Shown here piece after piece: positions 42,146 to 52,341 of a DNA stretch of 64,000 nt (positions are counted from its first letter, which is position 1; every line of letters starts with the position of its first letter). The DNA is taken from NCBI GenBank assembly GCA_033558025.1, contig JAUCEF010000010.1, positions 2,257,001-2,321,000 on the forward strand, in the 5' to 3' direction. The position numbers were made by a program, and so were the translations under genes. Under the pieces are notes generated by a model. The model ran no database searches and was not told where the DNA came from. It saw only the letters and a program-made list of their open reading frames with translations. This DNA is from Phytophthora sp. 'mugwort'. Taxonomy: Eukaryota > Oomycota > Peronosporomycetes > Peronosporales > Peronosporaceae.

Positions 42146-42396
42146 ACGGAGACGGCGACAGCGACTGTGACGTCGCATGGTCCAGAACCACAGGAAAGAC
42201 GATTGGAGACGGCGTCACTGTTGGGACTGCTTGCGATTCACACCGGTTTGCCTCTTGGGATACATTTTCATCGCGAGGAATTGCTTCGTACAGTAGCTGC
42301 TGCTGCTGTAGCGAACTCTCCACTGGTAAAGGCGCTGGTGCCTGAGGCTCACCAGCCAATATGTCCAAGCGGCGCAACAAACTCACCTGGCGTTTT

Positions 42397-42999
42397 TCAA
42401 TGTACGCGGCATGTTGCGGTCCAATAGGTTGGATAGTGAACAGTTCGTTCAGCATTTGATGCATGACCTTCTCCTCCTGCAAGCGCTGTAGGGCCTGGGT
42501 TAACACGGAGTTGCTCCTTCAAGACGTCCACCTCCACAGCCATCGACTTGGAAATAGTTTTCTGAGCCACGACGGTGCGGTACTGCACGGCCTGATCCAC
42601 CTCGGCTCGCTTGGCTGCCTTGGTCTCGGACCGACCGCACCTCATCTTGGGTACTAGGTGTAGCCTCCGTCGCTGACATCGAGTCCACCACAGACAAACC
42701 CAAGTCTTGCTCGTTGGAAGATTTCGAAGTCTTGCGTTGGTTGTTTTCTTGCGCTCTCCGAGCTTTTCAATCGATCTTTGGAGCTTAGTGGACTTTTCGA
42801 GCACGTCGTAGCTGTTAATAAATGCAAAGTCGTACTTGTAACGCTCCTTATATAGCGGCAGCGACTTCTTCATCATGTCTCGCTCCGTCGAGCCCGAGGT
42901 GTCGAAGCGATTCGACTCGTTTCGTGCAACCAGCATATTTTGCAATCGATTTCTGCATCTGATCAACACGCGCTTGCAAGCTGGTTTACGCTCGTTCAA
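42397..42999 (-). pseudogene. Myb/SANT- or NAM-like accessory protein of the Harbinger element, C-terminal part
   Basis: Minus-strand pieces include LYKERYKYDFAFINSYDVLE (the end of a SANT-like domain) and the basic segment RSETKAAKRAEVDQAVQYRT. A coiled-coil C-terminus follows, continued in a shifted frame at 42506-42420 (ALQRLQEEKVMHQMLNELFT). This K-x-A-K-R-A then long helix pattern is usual in the NAM-associated/SANT proteins that accompany Harbinger transposases. Frames shift near 42690 and 42500. Confidence 0.45.
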
Positions 43000-43689
43000 G
43001 GGTCGCTTCCACGACGGCGGCTGGCGGCAGCAATCGGTTCCGAGCTCTCCATCGCTTGCTTCACGCGCGTCAAAAACGTTCAGCAGTCTGGTTTATTCCA
43101 ACCGACGAATCGATGGAAATGAGGACATAAGTAGTAACATTTAGTACATTACGTGTACGTTTTTTAATCCCGTTAATTCTTACCTTAATTCGGTATCGAG
43201 ACTGTTTCTAACTGTTTCTAAACATTTTTAATATCCACCTGTTGTTTCGACGACACAGCGATTCGATAGGATTAGAACACGAGAATAGGCTTAATACGTT
43301 ACATGTTGTCGCATAAGCTATAGATCATCTATATTAAGTCAAGCCCAACTCATGTACATACATTTATATATTAATAGTATTACCAAGGAAAAAAAACGTA
43401 TGCATGGTACCGGTGCGCTCACTACTACTAGTAACGGAGCATCTCGGTCGCGTTGCTCCGTCGAGTTGCTCAGGGGGCCGACATCCTCAACGGCTTCGCC
43501 ATTGCAGTCCGACGTCCCCGCCCAAGCTGAGCACTCATGAATTATTCTACTACCTCTGTAGAAAAAATCACACTTCATAAGATCGCAGTGGGAGGTAAAA
43601 TTGCGGTTATGTCGGCCGCCAACTCCTACTGCCACACTTGCAGTAGCAGCGGATAGTACGGTAGCTGGGCGTCGCGCGCTAGACGATGA

Positions 43690-44130
43690 CGCTAAGCACA
43701 AAAACCATGTGCACGGGCGTGCACCACGATTTGGTCGCCGGGCACCTGCATCAGTGAAGGCAGCTCCCGGTCTGTCATGATAACGACATCCCTGGAGGAC
43801 GTGCCCGCGGTCGATGCATGCAGGATCCGGCAGATCATACCCGTGAAGATTTCAAGAGTTCAGCACTATCATGTTTCAGATCGTCTTCCCGAGACATGAG
43901 TTTTCCGGCCACCTGGGTCACGCATAGTTGCCGTGCACGTTCTCCCTGATGTTGACCCAGTCAGCGTAGGGGTACGGGATGGGAACCAGCACGATGGCAA
44001 ACCGGCGATCAAGCCTCGCCCAAGTCCACAGAGACCTGGTCCTGCATGACCGTGTCCATAACGGAGAAGAATACGCTGGGCGCCGCCAAATAGATCACCC
44101 AGGCCGAACACGACACGCGCCTTGTGGATG
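43690..44130 (-). pseudogene. Unidentified coding-like fragment
   Basis: Across shifts the minus strand reads FAIVLVPIPYPYADWVNIRE (about 44000-43940) and then ICRILHASTAGTSSRDVVIM and TDRELPSLMQVPGDQIVVHA (43840-43730). These have normal codon-like composition, but I do not recognise the family. The stretch 43330-43690 shows only short frames. Confidence 0.3.
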
Positions 44131-44139
44131 CAGTTTGTT

Positions 44140-44640
44140 TGTTCAAATCTGTGAGTTGTTGCGATCGTTGCCGCTATCTCACCCTTAATTGCGACTACGA
44201 ACGCTAACTCCCTGCTATAAATCGTATCTATTCCAGGGCTAGGTGGCGTTTTGGTCGTGGCTCACACATGCCAATCTGTAACAGGTTAGCCTGTAGTCAC
44301 GTACTCGGTCTCTGCTCCTGCGGATTAAACGTTTAGTATGGGAGCTAAATCGTGTACCCCACTTTAATGTCATCTCTACCTGCAACGGGGTGCCCTAGTT
44401 CGACTAGCTACAAAAACATTAATCCCATACGTCCTATATCTTTAAGGAGTTCGAGAGTAGAGGCTTTCTGCGGAAAAAGTGCCCCCAGGCAAACAATTGC
44501 AGATGTCAGCCCTACCGTTCATGTCTCACTTGAGAAGAGGTAAGCAAATAGAGGTAAGAAATAGCATATAACGGAGACATACGATTGTACTTCGTCCCCA
44601 AATATTGAAAATAAAAAACACGGTACTCTCACTACCAAAA
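44140..44640. other. Intergenic stretch, nothing recognised
   Basis: Short frames only. It is the 3' side of the RS-rich gene at 44.65-45.56 kb, ending just before its TAA. Confidence 0.35.
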
Positions 44641-44654
44641 GTATTCTTACTTAC

Positions 44655-45561
44655 AGCTCGTCACTGCTGTAAGAACTGGACTCGTCGTCTGAAAAATCAC
44701 CTTGACTTGACGGATCATTAGACATGACAATGTCAGAATCGCTGTAGATCACTTCAAATCGAGAATCAGCGAGCGGCTTTTCTTCAACAACGCGACACCG
44801 AGCCGCGACATCGACGTTCAGCTTCTGAAACTCGGTCTCAATAGCATCGTTCTGGAGGCGTGCCAAAAAATCTTGGTTTCACCATACTTACGCAGAATAT
44901 TAGCGATCTCGAGCTCGTCACGGTACATATAGACCCATCCACTAATATTATGACCTCCACAACGGTGGCAAAAACCGGAGAAAAATCGCCTCGAACCTTT
45001 CCGTCACATGTTGGAGTAGAGCACAGTATGTATCCACAAGGTTCTTTTAGTGAGAACATCCATAAACCTAGTCGTACGGAAACGCCCTTCAGGAGCGTGA
45101 AGAGGCATTTTCAGGTCAGGTGTATTCGCCGTGTACGCAGGTCGAGCATAATGGGTCCCCTCGTTACTGCTCCGTGGACGATCTGTAGAGTTACTGCTCC
45201 GGCGTGGACGATCTGTTGAGTAGCTGTTCCGGCGTATTAAGTTGCTGCTCCGGCGGGGGCGGCCTGTTGTGCCACTGCTACGTCAAGACTGATCCAAGTC
45301 TCTGTTACTCAATCGTGGAGACTCCTCCCTGCTTGACCGACGTGGATCGAGGTTGTCGTAACTCGAGCGACGACCGGAACTTGGCCGACGAGACTCCTTC
45401 TTGCTTGAGCGACGGGGATCAAGCCTGTCGGAATCAAGGCTGTCGGAAGAGTGACGACGGGAACCTGACCGACGAGATTCAAGGCTGTACGGACTTGAGA
45501 GACGGCTACTCCCGCGCATGCGACTCTTGGAGCTGTTAGTACGTGAGCGGTTGAAGTCCAT
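44655..45561 (-). CDS. Hypothetical RS/Ser-Arg-rich protein, exon structure unresolved
   Basis: The ATG at 45561 gives MDFNRSRTNSSKSRMRGSSR followed by many RRSS/SRR repeats (45561-45285), resembling an RS domain. After one stop the frame continues with further RRSSN-S-T-D-RP repeats to about 45190. Then come MPLHAPEGRFRTTRFMDVLT and GGHNISGWVYMYRDELEIAN. The 3' part (44866-44651) is acidic, ending SDDESSSYSSDEL before TAA. GTAAGT at about 44894 (minus strand) looks like a 5' splice site, so at least one intron is likely. RS domains bind splicing factors and RNA, but function here is only a guess. The stop near 45284 makes a pseudogene possible. Confidence 0.4.
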
Positions 45562-45897
45562 TGCGATAAAGTTGGAGTTAGCCTGGTTGGTATTCCTCGG
45601 TTAAATGAGAAATGGTGAAGTTGACGACACGCAGCGGTGTTGTCGCTCGGTATAGAACCGGATCATTGAACAGATGAAGCATAGAACCGACAGGTGTTTC
45701 ACTTTTAGGCGATCATGATTTAGCATCGAACCGACAGATATTTTTTAGTATCGCCCAGACGATTTAGGCATCGAGCCGATGATTTAGACCAAGCTGACAG
45801 ATGTCAGCGACGATTTAGGTATCGATCAACCGGATTTACGTTATAATTTATTTGACTTTTGCTATTCTGATAAAAATAAAGTCTATAATATATAAAG
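45562..45897. other. Intergenic stretch with short internal repeats
   Basis: Variants of GATTTAGCATCGAACCGACAG recur loosely at about 45660-45690, 45718-45740, 45768-45785 and 45812-45830. Otherwise nothing is recognised. It would hold the promoter of the RS-rich gene. Confidence 0.35.
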
Positions 45898-46615
45898 ATG
45901 ACTTATTCTCCTGAGAAATACCTAGCTAATAAAGTGCGCATCAAGAAAAATCAAAAGCGCTACTACATCAAAACAAGGGAAACACGCCTCATTTTAAGCA
46001 ACGGGAGTATGACGAGAAGCATCGTGAGCAACTAAATGCTCAATAGCGCAAGGCCTATGCAAAAAAAAAGAACTTAATCAACGTAAAAGCGAACCTAATA
46101 TTGAAAACGAACTTACTTAATTTATTTATTAATTTAAATTTATGTGGGGTTGAATATAAAGACGAACCTGAGCGAAGAAGTATAGAATATAAAGTCGACC
46201 ACACAACTTATAAATATAGGTAAAGATATAGAGTAACCATGTTTGGTTATGAACTCGAAGGACTGAAGAGATTAAATATACACCCAATCAAATGGGGAGG
46301 TAAATATCGAGTCAAGGTTAAAGGTAAGACCGGTAGGATGACGTAAATTAGGAACTTATCACGCACCAGCAACCTGAAGCGTGTAGCTTAGCTCTATAAA
46401 GTCAACATCGACAAGCTGAAGGAGTACATATCTGAGGACTACAAGACCGACCCCAAATATTGGTTTTACAAGGGGACACACATGGAGTCGCACTTGTAGG
46501 TATCCAGGCTGGTGAATTCTACGACAAGCTCGAGAACGTACTTGGGAGCCAGAAGAATGCATTTAAGATCAATATTGCTCTCGGCTGCAAGGAAACCAAG
46601 ACCGAGTAGCTAACG
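45898..46615 (+). pseudogene. Second Polinton-like fragment, AT-rich, unidentified product
   Basis: Plus-strand frames read MTYSPEKYLANKVRIKKNQK, a Lys/Tyr-rich small protein continuing in another frame as YDEKHREQLNAQ. Near 46390-46490 they read VNIDKLKEYISEDYKTDPKY, and near 46496-46605 AGEFYDKLENVLGSQKNAFK and INIALGCKETKT. The composition and the INxxLG style resemble Polinton open frames, but no named gene can be assigned. It ends where gypsy integrase sequence starts. Confidence 0.4.
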
Positions 46616-47165
46616 TCACGTCAGAAAGCCCGGCTCCAGCGATATGAGTGGCACGATGACCTGCTCTACTACCGAGTAGAGTCCCATGAACCCGCACGGG
46701 TACATGTAGTCGTATCAAACGACGAGGATCTCAAGTTTGATATCTTTCAGGAGGCGCACGATGCGCGTTCAGCGGTCACTTGGGCCGCAAGAAGACCTTC
46801 CAATCGGTCTCTCAGTACGTTTGGTGGACCCACATGTTCGAGTGGTCGAACAGACGTCAATACATGCGGAACGTGTTAGCGAGTGAAACCCGCGGGGCAC
46901 GCCTCGGCTCATTTACAGAGCCTGCATGTTTCAGTGGACTTTTGGAAGTCGATGAGTCCGGACTTCATCTTTGGATTTACAGCGGGCGACCACGGCACAC
47001 CGGCATCATGGTGTTCGTGTGCAGCGATGAGACATTTGCGGACGGGACGGTGTGTACATACTGCAAGCTCAGTCCTGTCCGATGGTTTGCAAAATTTCAG
47101 TCAGCTGTATTTGTAAGTTACAGCTGGCTGAAAATTTTGGTGCCTTTTGCAGCTGGCAGCCACTA
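46615..47165 (+). pseudogene. Ty3/gypsy integrase fragment (H2C2 finger and start of core)
   Basis: The frame reads LTSRQKARLQRYEWHDDLLY and VSNDEDLKFDIFQEAHDA, then shifts. His residues in EAHDA and GHLGRKKTFQSVSQYVWWTH are the finger's HX4H part. The integrase core begins KSMSPDFIFGFTAGDHGTPA near 46947-47010, where the first catalytic Asp is in SPDF. The match fades at a 47.1-kb hairpin. It may belong to the same family as the C-terminus at 51.0-52.0 kb, with the piggyBac-like gene and other DNA between. Confidence 0.7.
47091..47138. repeat. Perfect-like hairpin in gypsy integrase
   Basis: TTTCAGTCAGCTGTA at 47095-47109 and TACAGCTGGCTGAAA at 47119-47133 are reverse complements with one mismatch, separated by 9 nt. 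A-rich and T-rich tails lengthen the stem by a few bases. The host integrase frame is lost at this point. Confidence 0.7.
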
Positions 47166-47339
47166 ATCATTCTAGAATTTGCCGCGACGAGAGCAGAAGC
47201 GAAGAAGTGGGAACATGACAGGCGACGAAGCCCCGCGTCGTTCGCGCTCCGAGATGACGAAGTATTGTACGTATGCATAGGTATGTATATTGTTATGTGC
47301 GGCTGTATTAAGTACGATGTTATTGCGCAGACTTGGTTG

Positions 47340-50300
47340 CCACAGCGGCTAAGGCCGGTGCGCCTCAATATCAGCAGCCGCATCGACCACCAACGGGAAA
47401 AAAAGAGCAAAGCGTATAAGCTGCTCAACCGCGAAGATGCGCAGCGAGTGCATGAGGTGGCCGGTGGTGAGGGTGCGGGTACGACAAGTGCGAAGAAGCC
47501 GGCCCAGCTAAGAAGCCGACAAATGCGAAGAAGCCGACGCCAGTCAAGAAGCCGACTATTGCGAAGCAGCCGACCCCAGCCGGGAAGACGACAAGCGTGA
47601 AGAAGCCGACGCCAGCTGAGAGCCGACTCTAGCCGAGAAGCCAACGCCAGCCGAGAAGCCGACTCTAGCCAAGACGCCGGCTTCAGCCGAAAAACCGACT
47701 TCAGCCGAGATGCCGACTTTAGCCGAAAGGCTGACTCCAACCGAGACGCGGATTCCAGCCGAGAAGCCGACTCCAGCTGAGAAGCCGACTTCAACCGAGA
47801 GGCCGATGCCTGCCAAGAAAGCGGCGACCGCCAGAAAGTCGAAGACGACCGCCACGAAGCCGAAGACGACCACCAAGAAGCTGAAGATGATCGCCATGAA
47901 GCCGAAAACAACTTCAAAACAGCCGAGGACGACCGCCACGAATCGTTTGGGCGTACTCAACGCTAGCGCGGCTTTGCACAGTTGGCATCGATGTCGAACA
48001 ATGCAGCGGTCAAAGTGGATGATGACGTTTGTTGTGACGTGAATTTTTATGTGGATGATGACGTGGATATGGACGATGGTGATAGCATATTGGACGCGCA
48101 AGATGTTGAAAACATCACCGTTAACACTACGGGCGGCGTCGCCTACGTGACCCTGGACTCTGATATCGATGACGGGCACTGAATAGAGACATAAGTATTC
48201 TTGAGGATGGCGTCACAACGGATCCCTTGGTCGGGAGAGACGGAGAGTGACAAAGCGTTTGCCAACATGGATGACGAGCTTTATACCCAAAGACAGGACC
48301 GTGACGCTGTCCGGAACATGAAGCAGACGGGATGGAACTATGGTAAGATAGTTAATAAAGCATTGTATTATTTATCGTGCTAACCGAGTGTGCTTGGTGT
48401 ATGTAGACGTCGAGGCCGATACAGCGTCAGCAAACGAATACCCTGATTTGTATAAGGACCCCTACGGTCCATCGACTATCATATTAGAGAGAGCCGAATC
48501 TCCTCAGCTTTTTTCTTTTTATGCCACCCGCGTTGTGGGAGGACGTAGCCACGGAAACTAACCGATATTATGGCCAAACTGTTGTTGCCTGAGCTGCAAA
48601 GATTCAGACGGCGCAGAAGAAGCGCAACAAGTAGGACCCAATATAATCCATAGAGCGGAAAAAGGACATACGCGACCGCTTGCGGAAGGTGCCGCGGGTG
48701 GAGGCGCAAGAGGTAGTGGTGGTGCTTGGACTGATGATTGCGCGTATGCTGCGTCCGCACAAGCGGCGTCTAGCATATCATTAGAGTACTACAAGCAAAG
48801 GTGCTGTCCCGAAGGGCACATTCGGCGCTTTCCTGCCTCGAAACAGATTCGATCACATCATGTCGTCGTTGCACTTTAGCGACAACATGGACCCGCGTGC
48901 GAAGAATGATCGGGCCTGGAAAATCCGACCTGTTGTGGCATGTTTGCAGCGGACTTTTCGTAGCTTTTTCGTAGTTTGGGCTACGTGTGTTCCGGCATCA
49001 TCAGTTTCAACGAAATACATGCTACCTTCGCGATCTCCATTCAACGGGACACGTGTTTTCATAAAAAACAAGCCTTACAAGTTGGGTGCGACGATGTTTC
49101 TGACTTGCGACGCAGTAACCGCCTACTGCCTAAGGTACGCACTTCTATATGCTTTTGTATGTGTTTTGCCGCGGATCTTCGGCTTCCCGGCTTTTGATTT
49201 TTGGCTAAGTCCAGCATGTATACTCGACATACGTGGAGCATTGTTTACAAACAAGTATGCTGTGTAACATGCAGACTTAAGGTATACTGTGGCGTAAAGC
49301 AGCGGGACCGCAGACTATTGACGCCAAGTCGGGGCCCTCTGCCGTCTTGCGCAACATGCGTCTGGTCACCCCCAGGAGCCGACGGGAGCACCACGTAGTT
49401 GCGATTAATCGCTTCTACAGCAGCGTGCCCCTGTCGATGGAGCTGCTGGCATGAAGGGTCTACACCGTCGTCACGATTCAGACCTCCCGCATCGGCTACG
49501 CGGAGGGGGTCATCGACAAGCGCAAAACGAAACCCAAGAACGTCGAGAAAGGTGCGCTACTGCTGGCCAAGCACAAGACGGTCAAGACCATGACAGTATT
49601 GTCCTGGATGGACAGCAAGCCGGTACATTTCAACGCGTCAACCAAGATGGTGACAGTGGGTACGTTGTTTTTGTTCGCATAGTTGGGATGTCTAACTAAC
49701 GTACCTGTATTGCCTGCCTTGGAACGCCGGGGGTCGCACAGCGAGGTGCAACGAGTGCCTTGCCCGAAGCTTGTCGCGGACTACCAACGATGGATGGGCG
49801 ATGGGGATGTCCACGACCAGCTTCAACTTCAAAGGTACTCGTTGCAGCTGTCTTTCGTGTACAAAAAATACTACAAGGCGCTCTTCTTAGGTCTTGTGGA
49901 CATGACGCTTGTGAACGCATACATAGTCCACAAGACCCATGCGCTGCAATGCGGAACGCCGCCCATGACGAGGGAGGAATTCCTGACGGAACGGCACGCA
50001 CAGATGGTGCGGCTGACGGCCGTTGAGTTCCAGGCGGCCGCCAAGGTAAGTTTGATCTGCTATAGTAATATTACTTTATGTTTATATAACTAACATTGTA
50101 CCTCGGTCGCCGGCGATGGCGCACTCCCCACGATTGCGGCGTGCCCGGCAAGAAGGGAAGCAAGTCCCGCTGGAAAATCCCGACTTCCACATGACAGGGG
50201 CGGGCGAGAACAAGCGCTGCCAGCGGACGTGTAAGCTGTGCAGCCGAGTTCGGCTGCACCTTGTTCGAATCACTTGTAAGGCGCCGACGCGAGGCAAGAA

Positions 50301-50664
50301 TACCAAGTGGTATTGCGGTCCGAAACAAACGGTACGAAAACAATGAGTCTGGTATATTTACAAACTAACGGTGTACACATGTAGTTTCTACCTATGTAAT
50401 ATTATTAGGGCAGGTGAACCTCACCCAAAGAAGGCCTGCATTCAGGCCTACCACGAAGACTGGAATTGTGGGAGGGATATCCCGCTCGAATACCAGGAGA
50501 CGCGTACGCAGATGCGCGCTCAGGGCAGGAAGCGCAAGGAAGACGACCCAGACGAAGGCGACGAAGAGAGGGGAGTGCGCACGAGTTGGGACAACGTAAG
50601 GTTGTGGCATGTCAAAGATAATCCGTTCGTTTCGATTTTTACTCCTTGTGCTACCGTTTCATGA
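47340..50664 (+). pseudogene. Second piggyBac-like transposase with repetitive N-terminus, decayed
   Basis: A Lys/Pro/Thr-rich N-terminal tract (47490-47960) is followed by an acidic block (VDDDVDMDDGDSILDAQDVE, 48015-48100). N-terminal transposase sequence then follows. MSSLHFSDNMDPRAKNDRAW (48860-48920) is the piggyBac region before the first catalytic Asp. Next are GYVCSGIISFNE (48977), FNGTRVFIKNKPYKLGA (49040-49090), INRFYSSVPLSMELLAMKGL (49405-49460), then DYQRWMGDGDVHDQLQLQRY (49770-49830), VYKKYYKALFLGLVDMTLVN and a Cys-rich end (CQRTCKLC near 50218; EPHPKKACIQAYHEDWNCGR near 50415). A GTAAGT intron begins at 50046. Stops at 48530 and near 48880 and several shifts break it. I could not find certain TTAA-flanked ends. 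Confidence 0.7.
47490..47960 (+). repeat. Degenerate minisatellite coding KPTPAE-type repeats
   Basis: Units of 15-21 bp (AAGCCGACTCCAGCCGAG and variants) encode tandem K-P-T-x-A-(E/K) repeats. The frame shifts near 47625 and then stays open to 48042. A long antisense frame here is only the mirror of the repeat. Lys/Pro/Ala repeats of this kind resemble histone-H1-like tails and could bind DNA. Confidence 0.7.
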
Positions 50665-51010
50665 AGCGATTTCTTAATGTCACGCCGGATCTAATAAAAG
50701 GTACAGCAAAATGTTTAATGAGTATACATGTTTCGAACTACTTTCATTGCAAATGGAGCTCACATACCCGTCCCACATCTACATCTCCATACTTAACGAG
50801 TTATAAATAGGAAAATCTCACCCTTACACTTCCACATACAAAACCGAACATAGACGAAAGCAGTCAGGCATGTATACTCGATATACATGCAGCCCCACAT
50901 AAATAAGTATCAATCGTGTACGGTGAATGGGGGGGGGGTAAATGTGTTAATGTAAGCGAATTAACCCTACTAGACACAGGAACCTACCACTAGCCACGGT
51001 AAGATCCGTA
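50665..51010. other. AT-rich gap between piggyBac-like and gypsy remnants
   Basis: Nothing coding. TTAACCCTAC at 50961-50970 has the TTAA-CCC look of a piggyBac end, but no partner end with the same sequence was found. A G-homopolymer lies at about 50929-50937. Confidence 0.35.
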
Positions 51011-51014
51011 GGGA

Positions 51015-51957
51015 GCAACAAGTTGAAACACTGCTTCATCGGACCCTTTGAGGCCCAGACATGGTGCGGCGTACACCATCGATCTGCCTAAGCTGATGAC
51101 GACCCACCCGACGTTCTACGTGGGCCGCCTGAAGCGGTACCATGATCTGCAGGGCCCGGCAGCCCCGCAGGATCCCCAGGCGGAAGCGAGACCAGCTCCT
51201 GGAAACGAGGCTGCATCTCCACTGCCTGAGTGTCCCCAGGTCCAGAAGCCCAGGTCCCTTGCGAGACCACGGAAGGGGCACCATACGAAGGAACCCCGGC
51301 TGCATACGACAAGTATGAGCCATAGCGATAAAGCTGGGAATACGCAGGAGTGGATCCGGCCTGGGGAAAAGGCCGTAAGAGACCCCGAAGGAGCTGCATC
51401 TTCCTCTGAACACGGTTCACGGATGTCCAAAGGACATTCAGACATCGGATGGCTTCGTTCACGTCAGAAGTCCGACGGTCGGTCCGACCTTCAAGGGCCG
51501 ACAAGTGTCATGAACCGGCCCAAGGATCTCACAGTTCCCGGCCTGGGCGGCTGCACGCCCACCTTCACCGACCCCAGGCGCAATCTCGAGCGCAGGACTC
51601 GATGACGGAGAGCGGAGTCCTCAACGCCTCGAGGTGGAGCCAAAGGCGGCATACCAGGCCCTGAGCAGGACCGTAGGGGCAGTATCTCGTACTCGTACTC
51701 GTACGAAGGCACCGCCGCCTCTCCTCGACAGGAATGGGGGGACCCACTGCCACATGGAGCGCGTGTTTCAGGGGTGGCGCCTTCACGGGAAGCGCCAGCT
51801 CCGCATGAAGTGGAGGGGGTACTCAGAGGCTGAGCTCTCCTGGGAGCCGATTGAACGGCTCCAGGCTGATTGCCCGAAGGCTGTTGCAATTTGGGAACCA
51901 AGTCGGCGACAGCTTCGTAAGTATTTCGGGCTTTCTTACCCGAATGGAGTGTGGTCG
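51015..51957 (+). pseudogene. Ty3/gypsy integrase C-terminus with chromodomain
   Basis: The frame begins KHCFIGPFE, then in the next frame AAYTIDLPKLMTTHPTFYVG and RLKRYHDLQGP, the usual end of gypsy integrase. A Pro/Ser/Arg-rich linker follows (51150-51600). In a third frame (51690-51957) a chromodomain reads HMERVFQGWRLHGKRQLRMK and WRGYSEAELSWEPIERLQAD with all three aromatic positions, ending at TAG. Chromodomains guide integration to heterochromatin. Confidence 0.75.
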
Positions 51958-52340
51958 TAGGACCAAGACCATACTCGCTCTCATCATGAGCGTTAGAAGC
52001 AGAATGCTTCTGCAGCTTTTTAGAGAGCTGCCGTTTGCCTACCACATGGGCAATCTGGATGCGGAGATCACGGAGGTCGAGGATGTCCTCCGAAGTGAGA
52101 TCCCCCCGGAGAACATCAAGTTGTCCCTGGGAGCGGCGCGTAGCTATCCACTTTCAAAACACGGCCTCGCCCTCCTGGAAAGAGTCACAGTGCAGGGGTA
52201 TTACGGATGGGTAGCCCCGCACAGGTCGAAGCCCCGACCGGAGCTCTGGCTTCTTTCGCCGGCTCATGAGCGCTTTGAGAGAATATGATGCGGTGCCAAG
52301 AGCACGCATCTAGCAGTACACAAGTTCAGTTAGAATAGGG
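51958..52340 (+). other. Open frame of unknown meaning downstream of the chromodomain
   Basis: A plus-strand frame (51988-52288) reads RELPFAYHMGNLDAEITEVE and LSLGAARSYPLSKHGLALLE. I do not recognise it. It may be non-coding 3' sequence or LTR of the gypsy element above. Confidence 0.2.
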
Positions 52341-52341
52341 G

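Larger units (their letters stand above)
41722..43320. mobile_element. PIF/Harbinger deletion derivative
   Basis: Two convergent remnants lie together: the N-terminus of a Harbinger-type DDE transposase (plus strand, 41722-42145) and the C-terminal part of a Myb/SANT- or NAM-like accessory protein (minus strand, 42397-42999). PIF/Harbinger elements normally carry these two genes, so the catalytic domain has been lost by internal deletion. A sequence at 43230-43320 recurs at 15488-15575 and may be the element's end. Confidence 0.5.

Noticed and set aside
47069..47917. Long minus-strand frame of 282 codons with SASRLKSAS-type repeats
   Set aside because: It is the antisense mirror of the KPTPA minisatellite; the plus-strand frame joins transposase sequence.
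50961..50970. TTAACCC as an end of the second piggyBac element
   Set aside because: Orientation fits a left end, but no matching inverted partner was found; too short to accept alone.
46615..51957. One gypsy element interrupted by the piggyBac-like gene
   Set aside because: The integrase pieces at both sides have the same orientation, but most of the catalytic core is missing between them, so a single insertion cannot explain the arrangement; left as separate fragments.
51491..52045. Minus-strand frame of 184 codons
   Set aside because: Antisense to the gypsy integrase linker and chromodomain, whose motifs are on the plus strand; the minus product is low-complexity.
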